Assembly: GCA_944472135.2 (NCBI GenBank)
Contig: OX235263.1
Span: 21,443,379-21,507,378, forward strand
Length of the DNA: 64,000 nt
Reading direction: 5' to 3'
Source of the DNA: Trichobilharzia regenti
Taxonomy: Eukaryota; Platyhelminthes; Trematoda; Strigeidida; Schistosomatidae
Both the position numbers and the translations under genes were made by a program. Positions 34,689 through 44,815 of the stretch are shown in pieces; position 1 is the stretch's first letter; each line of letters begins with the position of its first letter. The notes under the pieces were generated by a model. That model did no database searches, was not told the origin of the DNA, and was given only the letters and a program-made list of their open reading frames with translations.

Positions 34689-34881
34689 TACCTATTTAAT
34701 TTTTGATTACAGGTTGACTTCACACTGTATTTTTGGTACAAGTGTGGAATTTTCAGCATGGATATCGGTAGCCCAAATTTTGCAGGCCGACCATAGATAT
34801 CAAGTATGTGTCGGCAGGGGATCGAACCTCAAACCATGTACATGGTTGGCGAGAGTCCTAACCACTGTGCCACCGACGCAC
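34689..34881 (-). repeat. SINE-B copy
   Basis: On minus: head GTGCGTCGGTGGCACAGTGG, B box GAGGTTCGATCCCC, body TTGGGCTACCGATATCC, tail GCTGAAAATTCCACACTTG. The tail is the closest of the three SINE-B copies to the CR1-like 3' end at 54372. Confidence 0.85.
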
Positions 34882-35374
34882 TCATACTTTATTATTTTAA
34901 TATATTGTGTGGATATCGCATTTATTTGAGAATTGCGTTTTGTGACGTTTTAGTATAAATGAATTCCTTCCCTCTTAGCTTTTAGTTCACCACGATATAT
35001 TTAGCTGAAGTCGATGGAATTCTGTAAATTACTATCTCGAAAGATCTTCATATATAGCTTCCAAGTGACATCAGTGACAGTCACTGTATAAGCTCCATAA
35101 ACTAGTTTCGACATATTTCATTTTTTTGACACCGTGGTATTTTTATTCTACTTCAGTGTGACATGTTACTCGCTACTTAGCTTTGATCAGTTTGGTGTGC
35201 AATAAATAATTATGTAAGTTAAGATGTCCACGAACATTCTCTCTGTAAAATTTAACTATCATTTCTTAAAATTTCTGTATATGATTAACACAAGTTCCAA
35301 TTTATCAAAACAATAATACACTGTTAATTTAAGTTAGTTGTAACCTTACCTCAAATTATTTATGATTATTACTT
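34882..35374. other. No recognised feature
   Basis: AT-rich, no similarity seen. Confidence 0.35.
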
Positions 35375-36110
35375 AATTTAATTTCTAGAGGAACATAGGG
35401 CTTCAGCCACATGTCTCCATTACGTTCGGTTCCCCACCGACGTTCTCACCTGGCTCCACGTCTGCCCACACTCTTTAATCTCCTCTTTACATGACCTCCT
35501 CCGTGTCATCCTTGGACGACCAACTCGCCACTTTCCATTCGGGTTCCACTCGAGCGATGGCCTGGCATGTAATGTCACTTGATGGTTTTCTCATAGTATG
35601 GTTAACCCACCTCCATTTCTTCCTGTCCATTTGTTGCACAGCTGGTTCCTGGTTGATTCATTCTCAAAGATCATTGTTGGTGATCTTTTATGACCGGTCA
35701 TCTGATCTTGAGTAGCACTGAGCGAAGACACCTGTTGCTTAAGGTCTGTAGTTTGTTTGAGGTGCTCTTTATGACGCGCGAAATCTCTGATCCGTATAGC
35801 GAGTAGCACTGACTTCACATTGGAGTTGAAAATCCGGATCTTATTTTCATTGTCGTGCTGAGTGCTGTTGACTTCCACACAGACTTGAGAGTAATGAAAG
35901 CTTGTCTTGCTTTCCCGATTCTTGCTTTGATATCATCGTCAGTTCCGCCTGTAGTCGAAACAATGCTTCCCAGGTAAGTAAAGGAGGTTGTTTCATTTAG
36001 GTTCCTCCCATTTATGCTGGCTGATTGTTGCCAGTTGTTGTTGTTGCCGTTGGTGTTGTCCAGTGTGCTTTTGAATATTCTCTCAAAGGCTTTATCAGAT
36101 GACTGTGTGA
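35375..36110 (-). pseudogene. RTE-type LINE 3' region (lineage 1)
   Basis: On minus: NKIRIFNSNVKSVLLAIRIR (about 35845-35785), EHLKQTTDLKQQVSSLSATQ, a C-terminal KWRWVNHTMRKPSSDIT-like block, and the 3' hairpin at the left edge (TTTCTAGAGGAACATAGGG, 35382-35400). The order is complete from the post-motif C region to the 3' end, with frameshifts. Confidence 0.75.
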
Positions 36111-36344
36111 TTTAGATTATGTGCTGATAGGTATTTCAACTTATTTCAGAGTAGATTTCACCCACTTGATTCGGAATCCAGTAACTCGTGAATTCTGGCT
36201 TTTTCATTTTGTGACATAGCAGTAAATTCAATCAGTGCTATCGATGAGCATCCATTTCTCCTTGACTTGATGGACCCCACTCGTTACGAATTTTCAAAAC
36301 AGCTTCTGGACATCCTTCCACAAGCCATCGATCAGCTGGCTATC

Positions 36345-36560
36345 GATAATTGAATTATGGATTTTTTCAGGGGTACGAACTGACCTAGTTAGAATTAACG
36401 GGTCCTTGAATTCCAGTCAAGGTGATTGGATTGATTTCGTAACCCGGTGGTGTCATGCGTGTGCGCTGAGGAATGGTGCCAAACCAGGACAAAAAAGATC
36501 TTCAGTGCTTTCCAGTTTTTCAATGAACGAAACATTCTCATATTCAGTCATAAGGAAAAG
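36345..36560 (+). repeat. Old family D retroposon
   Basis: GCGCTGAGGAATGGTGCCAAA near 36460, then CCAGGACAAAAAAG, TTCAGTGCTTTCCAG: a family D hammerhead with broken stem II and GAAA. A tRNA-like head remnant lies upstream. Confidence 0.45.
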
Positions 36561-36849
36561 ACTTTAACAGCGAAGGAAATTTTCTTTCCAATGATTCATT
36601 TTCAAAAGATAGTTGAAAAGAAGCAAAATTATTGTAGAAACTTTACTCTGACCATAGTAGGGTGACTAAATGTATGTAGCACTTTTGAATGCAGAGGTCC
36701 GGTTTCAGATCCCGAATAGCCAATAATTCAACTATGTGTAGATGGTGTATGCTTAGTTGTTTTCGTTCGACACTGAGGGATTCCGTGTAGCACTGTTAAG
36801 CATTCATGCGGGTGTGCTCGATGTCCGGAGTAGATAAGGTGTTGGACAA

Positions 36850-37400
36850 TGAAGTTGTTACTATTTTGGTTTCCTCCTCTGTCTGGCTAAACAAGATGGA
36901 CAGTATTTCAGAGTAAGTTTGTGGACTCGACGTTGCACACGGTAGATATCCTGTGCTCCACACGACCAAGTAAACTGATAAAAACACATGAGGTGGCAAA
37001 AAGCAGTATTTCATCCTTAGCGTTAGATTGGATTAACTGTCTGTTGGGGAACATGATGCGTAAGGTGACTGCTTGAAATATCTTCTTCAGACCATTAGAC
37101 AGCCAGTTTCTAATAATTTCTGCTTCGGTGTCACCTTTGAATTCCAGGTTCATCCGGAAAGTTTTCTTAGGGACACTTGTGATTTTTGACGACGTAGGCT
37201 TTTCTCTCACGATTTTTTCTATGAATCTTGATGGTTATCCGTTGTCTATTAGAGTTTCAGGTATTGAACTGAATTCTTACTCTATAATATCTTCTGAACA
37301 CATTTTACGAATCTTTGAACATAATGTATGTACTAGTTTATGCTTTTCGATCAGTGGAACGGAGCTCTGGAAGTTGATAAACCATCCCATCCAATAATCT
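36850..37400 (-). pseudogene. Penelope-like element fragment
   Basis: On minus: KPTSSKITSVPKKTFRMNLE (37205-37146), NWLSNGLKKIFQAVTLRIMF, SNAKDEILLFATSCVFISL and the degraded GIY-YIG start CRVEHRISTVC-like (about 36970). These are the PLE RT C-terminus and linker of the 30096 lineage. Confidence 0.65.
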
Positions 37401-37904
37401 CTAACTGACGTCGATTCATGACGAAATCTGAATTGAAACTGCCTAAGTGAATGAATATTATAAGTACATTAAAGGTGATTGGCAGTAAAATGTTTGAATG
37501 TTAAACTGACGTTTTGACATCAGTGTACTTTGAATGCCTCAACACACTTTTAAATTAATTTATTTTATAAAGAAATAGTGAGTAATTCAGGATACAGAAA
37601 ACTATAAATCACAACTTTCATGCCATACTGTGACAGACCTGATTAAAAAATATGGTAGTCATACATATCACCACACTAAACCAAATAGATAGATAATCAA
37701 ATACCATATTACAGTTATTCAGAATCGAGAATTATTATAATACTTAGCTACTTGAAAATAAGGTTTAGCCCATTAGACACAAATTTGACAACATATAGTG
37801 AACACAACCAAGTGATGAATACGTTAGTGACGCTTTTCCATTTTAGGTTTACTGATCTGATCATTAATGCTCATTTAAAGCGAAGACGATCAGTTATTAT
37901 AATT
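37401..37904. other. No recognised feature
   Basis: AT-rich, no similarity seen. Confidence 0.35.
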
Positions 37905-38771
37905 TATTATTATTATATCCTTTGATTCCTAGAGGAACATAGGGCTACAGCTGCGCATCTCCATTGCCTTCTGTTTTCTGCCAAAGTTTTCACCCCGCTC
38001 CAAGTCTGCCCACATGCTTTCATCTCCTCTTCACATGACCTCCTCCAAGTCACCCTTGCAGTGACGACCAACTCGCCGCTTCCCTTTTTGTCGGGTTCCA
38101 CTTGAGCGATGACTTGCCTAGTGATGTCACTTGATGGTTTGTTGTCTCAGAGTGTGGCCAGCCAATCCATCTCCAATTCTTCCTGCCTATTTATTTCACA
38201 ATCAGTTCCTGGTTGGTTCGCTCCCAGAAACCCCTTCCTGTTACTGATCTTCTCTTGCCATCTGATCTTGAGTATTGAGCGAAGACAACTGTTAATGAAG
38301 GTCTGAAGTTTGTTGGAGATGCTCTTTATGACGCGCTGGCCAAGTCTCTGATCCGTATAATAGCACTGACTTCACATTGGAGTTGAAAATCCGGATCTTA
38401 TTTTCATTGTCGTGCTGAGTGCTGTTGACTTCCACACAGACTTGAGAGTAACGAAAGCTTGTTTTGCTTTTCAGATTCTGTTTTTGATATCCTCATCAGT
38501 TCATCCTGCGGTTCAAACGATTCTCCCCTGGTAGGTAGGTGAAGGAGGTTGTTTCTTTCAGGTTCCTCCTATTTATGCCGATTGTTATCTGCTGTTGTTG
38601 TTGCTGTTGATGTTGGCCAGGAATCTTCATGACCTCTGTTATATCTGTGTTTTCCTTAAGCCCTTCCTATCTTTGATGCTTCTTCTGCCAGCTTGTTGCT
38701 TTTCGCTTGCATATCTTCCAGTTTGTGGGAAGTGAGACATGTATCATCGTAGGCGAAGTCCAGATCCTCCA
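37905..38771 (-). pseudogene. RTE-type LINE 3' half (lineage 1)
   Basis: On minus it opens with motif C as LEDLDFAYDDTCLTSHKLED (about 38775-38716, one extra residue in FADD), then the post-motif block, the IRIFNSNVK block, FINSCLRSILKIRW, and WRRSCEEEMKACGQTWSGVK to the 3' end RQWRCAAVALCSSRN. The left edge has TTCCTAGAGGAAC and (AAT)n. The RT fingers are missing and the 38772-39003 segment sits there instead. Confidence 0.8.
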
Positions 38772-39003
38772 AGTTAACTGTGCTTAAGTGTATTGCATGT
38801 TGTTGTATTGTAATGTTGTTGTCGCTTTTTGCCTTTTTTGCTGTGAATTATTTTCCTTTTGCTGCTGTTGTTCTGATTGTTTTATCTCTTGTTTTCAGAT
38901 TTTAAGGGGAGCAACCCAAAAGGTCGCTTCTCTCGAAACTTTATCTTAATGTAACAATTCCTTTCTCAGGCGTGAGGCTAGCGACCCCACCCTGTAAACA
39001 AAG
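38772..39003 (-). repeat. Foreign segment inside RTE derivatives
   Basis: It matches 26105-26335 along its length in the RTE sense (GGTTGCTCCCC, GGCAAAAAGCGAC, ACATGCAATA). It contains a piece resembling SINE-A body in the other orientation (AGGCTAGCGACCCCACCC on plus). In both loci it touches RTE sequence: the linker side at 26105, the motif C side here. Confidence 0.7.
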
Positions 39004-39235
39004 TTGCTACAGAAACTTTAGCACGATGAACCTCTTTGCGCCAAAAAAAGTTATTATAATGGTGAATGTGAATACGACGTGTGAACCAAGGTGTGCCTAT
39101 TTCCAGTGTATCATGTAGGAAAGTGTACCTCAGGAAAATTCACACGGTTGATAAACAAAGGATAGGCTCGAACACGAGGTAGACAAAATGCTTTGATACG
39201 AGAGAATATTATATTCAAAAGCTGATGAAAGTTAT

Positions 39236-39832
39236 ACACTAGAGCAATGGCCTCACGCGTGCATGATGTCACACAGCGGCGTCCTCAGCGAGTGTCCAAT
39301 CCATTTCCACTTTTTCCTGTATATTTGTTGGTTAGCGATTGGTTCTTGTTTTGTTTGTGTGTTCCCACAGTTTCTTGTTGGTGATTCTTTCCAGCCCGGC
39401 CATCTGATTTTCAGTATTGAGCGAAGACAGTTGTTGGTGAATGTCTGCAACAGGCTGTTGAAAATATTCTTTGTGACCCTCCAAGTTTCTGATCCGTTCA
39501 GTATGGAAGAACTGACTGATTTGACGTTTGTATTGAAAATCCGACTGAATTTTGTTAATGATGCTGAGTGACGAAGATCTCCAGATTGGTTTCAGGTTGA
39601 TGAATGTGTTTCTCGCCTTCCCGATTCTCGCTCGATTTGACGTCTTCATCCGTTCTGACTCCCTGTAGTTGAGACAATGCTCCCTAGGTAAGTGAATGAA
39701 GTAACCTCTTTCAAATCCCTCCCGTTGATGGTGATTGACGCTGGATGTTGCTGTTGTTGTCGTTGGTTGGTTGGTTATTTTCATCACCTCCGTCTTGTCT
39801 ATGTTCACCTGGAGTTCTGTCTTCGCCGGCTA
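39236..39832 (-). pseudogene. RTE-type LINE fragment, near-identical to 42010-42583
   Basis: On minus: VNIDKTEVMKITNQPTTTTA (39812-39755), REGFERGYFI, RMKTSNRARIGKARNTFINL, NKIQSDFQYKRQISQFF, and a C-terminal start (NNCLRSILKIRW). About 340 bp (39471-39811) is almost the same as 42243-42583. Ends at 39833, where a family D element begins. Confidence 0.8.
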
Positions 39833-40015
39833 CTGGGACCCGATCCAATGGTCCCAGTGGCTCAATGGTCTACGAGCTCGCCTTGTAACCAGGAGGTCCT
39901 GAGTTCGACCCCTGGCGGTGGGCGCGTACTGCTGAGGAGTCCCAAACTAGGACGAAACAGCTGTCCGGGACTCCCAGGTTTTCCGGTGGTTCTCTAACTG
40001 ATGTCAGCTCATGAT
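39833..40015 (+). mobile_element. Family D hammerhead retroposon, 5'-truncated, intact core
   Basis: It begins at the tRNA-like head (A box TGGCTCAATGG, loop CTTGTAA, B box GAGTTCGACCCC), then hammerhead and the 3' end TTCTCTAACTGATGTCAGC. No inverted arm. It directly joins the RTE at 39832. Confidence 0.85.
39926..39971 (+). ncRNA. Hammerhead ribozyme, family D, all core bases present
   Basis: Stem I GTACTG pairs with CGGGAC at five of six positions (one G-T, one mismatch). Core CTGAGGAG, stem II GTCCCAAACTAGGAC, GAAA, helix III CAGCTG, and cleavage expected after C39965 in GTC. No required core base is changed. Confidence 0.8.
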
Positions 40016-40429
40016 TAAATCCTCCATACGATCTTTTTTTGTCTTTCAGTGATGTTATTCCATGTATGAAACTAATACTTAAGTTTTAGAAATCATAAGT
40101 TTACTATATGAATGAAACTATAGAAACGGAAATAATATTTAGTTCTTGCTGTATGAATTAATTGACATTCACTTGTTTATTCATTATATAACCTTTAAAT
40201 AGTGTGAACATAAGTGAACCTTCATATTTAGTATATTATTCAAGTACGAGCTATAATAAGTAATAATAATGATGATAATAATAAGTTATAATAAGTATCT
40301 AATAAGTATCATATAAGAAACTGAATTATCAAACTGTGAATTATGCATATTAATCAAGGTAGACTAATGTATTCAGTGTTTTTTTATAAAGATGATTGTA
40401 TAATGAAGTTCCTCAATTTGACCTCTAGT
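40016..40429. other. No recognised feature
   Basis: AT-rich, no similarity seen. Confidence 0.35.
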
Positions 40430-40535
40430 AAAATCATGACCGCATACTGCTGAAGAGTCTTGAGAAAGGACGAAATATTTGTAGGGCACTCTCTAGTTAT
40501 GCAGCTAAAGTCAGTTCCTGATCAAATCTGGAAAC
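40430..40535 (+). repeat. Old family D hammerhead remnant
   Basis: GCATACTG, core CTGAAGAG, stem II GTCTTGAGAAAGGAC and GAAA are intact at 40443-40474. Helix III and the stem I return (GGGCACTC) have decayed. GTCAGTTCCTGATC is the family 3' block. Confidence 0.6.
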
Positions 40536-40779
40536 AGTTAAATCACTGTTAACTAACACCTTTAAGTTCTAACATCCAAAGAAAAGGTGAATAGAATTAA
40601 AAATTCTATTGGTTTTGCTGCATTGAGTGTTTAGTATTGATTTTTACAATAGATTGAAGAAGAGGTTACTATATCTCCTGAAATAGATCCAATCACTTCA
40701 TTAACAAGGATCCAGCTTCAAGGAAAAGAAGGAGATGGAAACTGATGGACATAGTCGTTTTTATGTAATAGCAAATAGA

Positions 40780-41660
40780 AGAGTGCTAAAATTTGTTATA
40801 CGAACTATGTATAAGAACTTATTTCATCACCGAAAATACCCATTGAGTCATGGAGAAAATAAAAGACAATCCAGCGAAGAAAAGTCTCTTTATCGACGAA
40901 ATCGTGTTTACATGCTGTACAGTCGTATTTTTATACGTATTAAAAATGTATAACAGTCTATTATTGAGTAATCGGGGGTGACATAACTGATATAAATACT
41001 CAGAAGTGGCTTCAAAAGCAAAAAAAATTGTAAAATACGTGGCACCCAACGGTACAAAGGAAGAAAGAGTTAGAAATTTGATAAGGTTAACATTGTTATT
41101 AAGTGAGAAGAAGTTAGTTAAGTGTCCATTTAACAAGTGTGGAAAGGGTGAGAAAATGTACCAAAGGAACATATGAAAGTGATAATAATGAATAAACTTT
41201 TAAAGAAAAAGCGAACTGATAGTAAGATTGAAAATTAAAAAGTAAGTTTTTTTTACACGAAACGACTAAAGAAAAAGAAGTTAGGACCAAGGTAGAATAA
41301 GAGACTGGACATAAGTTTTCTGTATACAGAGTTCGCGGTTGTATTGACGAACTGCCAGCCCCTCCGTCACACATAAATGACGAAACCTGACGCCATTTGT
41401 ACCATCTGATCTCACTTTGTAGATTATCTTGAAAGACGACACGGGTGGAGCTACGTAGCTTGAGTTCATCAAGTGCTTGCGAATTGAGCTGGTAACTGTC
41501 ATGCATTTTTCTTTCGCAGACCACGAGGGATAATGTTCAGAGATGCGTTTGTAAAGTGTGCGCTTTATGAGGCCAATATAACTAGTTCCCCGGGAGTAGG
41601 TGAATTTACAAGAACACATTTTGATATGCGAACTTGGTAACTGCGATATTGCCAGTGCAG
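40780..41660 (-). pseudogene. Penelope-like element, GIY-YIG endonuclease end
   Basis: 41619-41281 on minus is an open frame: MCSCKFTYSRGTSYIGLIKR (GIY-YIG strand, Tyr-Ile-Gly kept), RISEHYPSW, SIRKHLMNSSYVA and ELCIQKTYVQSLILPWS before the stop. This is the complete nuclease-side end of the 30096 PLE lineage. A 3' UTR and a terminal block with AGCGAAGAAAAGTCTC run to about 40800. The RT part is absent. Confidence 0.75.
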
Positions 41661-41842
41661 CTAATTCTCAATTTCATCTGTTAGAATTGTGTAAATGAAG
41701 GCTGCGTAGTGATCAAATTTGTTCGATAATAACAACATAGTCAAAATTCCCTCAACAGGCAATGTATTTTTCTAAATACAAAACAAGTGCTGTAAGACAA
41801 ATGAATGAACCAGAGCTCAACTGTAAAAGGTATCTTAGAATT

Positions 41843-43246
41843 ATTGTTCCCTAGTGGAACATAGGGCTTCAACTGCAGGTCTCCACCTGCTTCTGCCTTC
41901 TGTTGTACTCTTCACCTGCATCCATGTTAGTCCATACTCTTTCAACTCCTCTCAACACGATCTCCTCCATGTCACCCTTGCACTGACGACCCACTCGGCG
42001 CTTCTTTATCGGCCTCGTTCCACTAGAGCAATGGCCTCACGCGTGCATGATGACACACAGCGGCCTCCTCAGCGAGTGTCCAACCCATCTCCACTTTCTC
42101 CTGCATATTTGTTGGTTGGCGATTGGTTCTTGCTTTGTTTGTTCCCATAATTCCTTGTTGGTGATTCTTTCCGGCCATCTGATTTTCAGTATTGAGCAAA
42201 GACAGTTGTTAATAAAGGTCTGCAGCCTTTTGGAAATATTCTTTGTGACCCTCCAAGTTTCTGATCCGTTCAGTATGGAAGAACTGACTGATTTGACGTT
42301 TGTATTGAAAATCCGACTGAATTTTGTTAATGATGCTGAGTGACGAAGATCTCCAGATTGGTTTCAGGTTGATGAATGTGTTTCTCGCCTTCCCGATTCT
42401 CGCTCGATTTGACGTCTTCATCCGTTCTGACTCCCTGTAGTTGAGACAATGCTCCCTAGGTAAGTGAATGAAGTAACCTCTTTCAAATCCCTCCCGTTGA
42501 TGGTGATTGACGCTGGATGTTGCTGTTGTTGTCGTTGGTTGGTTGGTTATTTTCATCACCTCCGTCTTGTCTATGTTCACCTGGTGTCCTTTCTTCGCTG
42601 GCTGCTTCTTCGACCAGTTTGTCGGTTTTCGCCCGTCAGTCTTCGACTTTGTGTGACATCAAGCATAAATTATCCACGCTCGAAATCCAGGTCTTCTAGG
42701 TTCTTCACGTCGGTCCAGGATATTCCTGTCTTCTCGTTTCCCACTGTCTGACGCATAATCCAGTCCACCACAATTAGGAATATAATTGGTGATAGTAAGC
42801 ACCCTTGTCTGACTCCTGTGCTTACTACAAACGCCTCGCTGAGTCTTCCGTTGTGGATCACTTGGCAGGTGCCGTTGTAGTACAGCTGTTGAATAAGGTT
42901 GATGAATATTTGGGCGCTGGACGCCATAGTACTCGAGTAATTTCCAAATTACTTCGCGGTCAACGCTGTCGAAGGCCTTCTCAAAGTCTATAAAGTTGAG
43001 GTAGAGGTTTGATCGCCATCCCATGCTTTGTTCCGTGATGATGATGCGTAGAGTTGCAATTTGGTCAGAACATGATTTGCCTTTCCTGAATCCAGCTTGT
43101 TCTGGTCGGAGTTCTGTATCCAGTGCGTCCTTTATTCTCTCCAGGATAATGCGACTCAGGATTTTACTTGGCGTCGATAGGAGCATGATTCCTCGCCAGT
43201 TCTTGTAGAGTGAGGCGTAAGTCTCCCTTCTTTGGTAGTTTCACGA
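41843..43246 (-). pseudogene. RTE-type LINE, longest copy, RT fingers to 3' end
   Basis: On minus: LVKLPKKGDL (about 43243), YKNWRGIMLLSTPSKILSRI, RPEQAGFRKGKSCSDQ, motif A LNFIDFEKAFDSVDR (about 43020-42975), a frameshift, motif B STGVRQGCLLSPIIF (42812-42768), and a broken motif C (LEDLDFERG then stop, about 42690-42665). VNIDKTEVMKITNQ follows, then the C-terminal blocks. The 3' end is ATGTTCCACTAGGGAAC. The endonuclease is missing (5' truncation). At least three frameshifts. Motif C carries the same disruption as the copy at 11840. Confidence 0.85.
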
Positions 43247-44020
43247 GGTAATCTTAGAACAGAGGACAATAATCCCAAAAGAGATGAAACCAAAACTCTC
43301 TCCACAAGAACTATGCATCAAGGCTTATCAGGTAGGAATGACCTACAAAACAGACTCAGACAAACTCATATGTTTAAACAACACGTTGTCAGTATGCAAA
43401 AAAGCTAATAATAAAGATCGGATATTAACGTGTAGCATGCAAATGTCAAATTAATGATACACAGTCTATCGGGGGAAAAGGTATACTAATTACAGAGTCA
43501 GTTGAAATGTCTAAATAATTATAAATAGATCGTTCAGGAGGGTTGTTTTCAAACAATTTGTTCATCTCAGGCTGAAAGAAAGCCATCCTAATCAGGCTAC
43601 ATCCAAGTGCTTTTAGATCTGGCGTTCCTCGTATATCCACTAGAACTTATTGAATAACCAGCATAGGGCAACTTGTACTAATTGTCTTTGCGGTGGAGTA
43701 TCCCCTTTGAAAACCCACCAACCAGATGACATTAAATTCATTTAACTATAGTGACTGAAAACATAGTCTGATTATCTCGATTCTATACAAGTTAACTAGT
43801 ATACCAAATCACGCCTGTATATATTATATTTGTCATTATGTCTAAGTTGTCAATATAAGACAATAAGTAGACATTTAATCGCGTGCAATCATTTGTCTGA
43901 AGATAGTATAAAACTCTAAACAGATGAAAATTAAATCTATTCCACCGATGATGACGACGAACTGCAGGTATTCAATTAATGTAAATAAGAGCGGGTGACA
44001 AAAATGATGTTAAAATAACA
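43247..44020. other. Mostly unrecognised stretch
   Basis: It holds the candidate exon at 43494-43639. The rest is AT-rich with no similarity to the repeats here. Confidence 0.3.
43494..43639 (-). CDS. Candidate orphan exon, unknown protein
   Basis: On minus the open frame reads DIRGTPDLKALGCSLIRMAF, continuing FQPEMNKLFENNPPERSIYN and YLDISTDS. It has balanced composition, no low complexity and AT-ending codons, and lies outside all repeats. It is preceded by an acceptor-like AAGTTCTAG and followed by a donor-like TCTGTAATTAG, giving a 146-nt exon. I do not recognise the family. It could be a chance ORF. Confidence 0.22.
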
Positions 44021-44463
44021 AAAGTAGTGTCTTGTTGGTATTAGATGGTTGAAGGCAATCGGCCACAGGAAGCCTTACTCGACCTAGGTTTCGGGCAAGT
44101 TGACATTCACCAGTCAGCAAAGCATATTTGCAGCTTCGAAAGAAGTCATGTCCCTTCTGAGAATCTAGATGACGCGGGTTCAAGTCTCAGAGGGGAAATG
44201 ACTTCCTTCAAGATTGCAGATACCACACCTCGGTGACTGGTGAGTGCCAACTAGCACGAAACCTAGATGGGACTAAAGCTTTCTGTGGCCAACCATCTCA
44301 TATCAACACTTCACAGTGCACCGTGATGGCGAGCCACACAGACAGCATGGTGGCCACATTGCACGCTCAACTCATAGAATTCAGTCCGTACCAAAGATAG
44401 GACTAGATACACAAACACATTACACTAGTTACTGACTAGTGTCGAATCAAAAAGCAGTGTCTT
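44021..44463 (+). mobile_element. Family F foldback retroposon with hammerhead-like arms and 13-bp TSD
   Basis: Flanks AAAGTAGTGTCTT (44021-44033) and AAAGCAGTGTCTT (44451-44463) differ at one base. Inside, 44045-44310 is palindromic through most of its length: arm starts AGATGGTTG and ends CAACCATCT, with CCTAGGTTTCGGGCAAG (44081) against CTAGCACGAAACCTAG (44250) and GAAGTCATGTCCCTTCTGAG (44141) against CTCAGAGGGG...GACTTCC. The turn holds a B-box-like GGGTTCAAGTCTC. A 140-bp tail follows. Each arm has a hammerhead-like core. Confidence 0.8.
44230..44271 (+). ncRNA. Hammerhead-like core, family F
   Basis: CTGGTGAG (CTGANGA with A6 to G), stem II GTGCCAACTAGCAC with 4 perfect pairs, GAAA, then CCTAGAT. 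The opposite arm, read on minus, keeps ACCTAGGTC after GAAA: an 8-nt palindrome plus C, as in families C and D. Stem I is poor. A related but inactive or unusual hammerhead. Confidence 0.4.
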
Positions 44464-44632
44464 TATACTGAGTATTTCAAATGGTCGATACTATGCTTAT
44501 TTTTCAAGATTTCTGATACAAAACAGAGAAAACGGGTTGGCGACAATAGTAATAGCGGGTTAATCTGGCTGTTAGAGGTTGGGCACATTTGTGTGGTTCC
44601 TTTCCTCATCCTCCAGAGTTCCCAGCTCGTGT

Positions 44633-44815
44633 GTGCGTCAGTGGCACAGTGGTTAGGACTTTCGCCGACCAAGCATATGGTCTGAGGTTCGATCCCCTGC
44701 CGACACATACTTGATATCTATGGTCGGCCTGCAAAATTTGGGCTACCGATATCCATACTGAAAATTCCATACTTGTACCAAAAATACGGTGTGGCATCAA
44801 GCTGTAATCAAAAAT
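44633..44815 (+). repeat. SINE-B copy
   Basis: Head GTGCGTCAGTGGCACAGTGG, B box GAGGTTCGATCCCC, body TTGATATCTATGGTCGGCC, tail ACTGAAAATTCCATACTTG and AT-rich end AATTAAATTAAATTAATT. The best SINE-B for head-to-tail layout. Confidence 0.87.

Noticed and set aside
44034..44450. Family F as a MITE (DNA transposon)
   Set aside because: Long inverted arms suggest it, but the 13-bp TSD, B-box-like centre and non-palindromic 3' tail fit LINE-mediated insertion better.
1262..44815. tRNA genes at the SINE heads
   Set aside because: A and B boxes and acceptor-like ends are present, but each head continues into a shared SINE body and tail and the cloverleaf arms are imperfect. They are retroposon heads, not tRNA genes.
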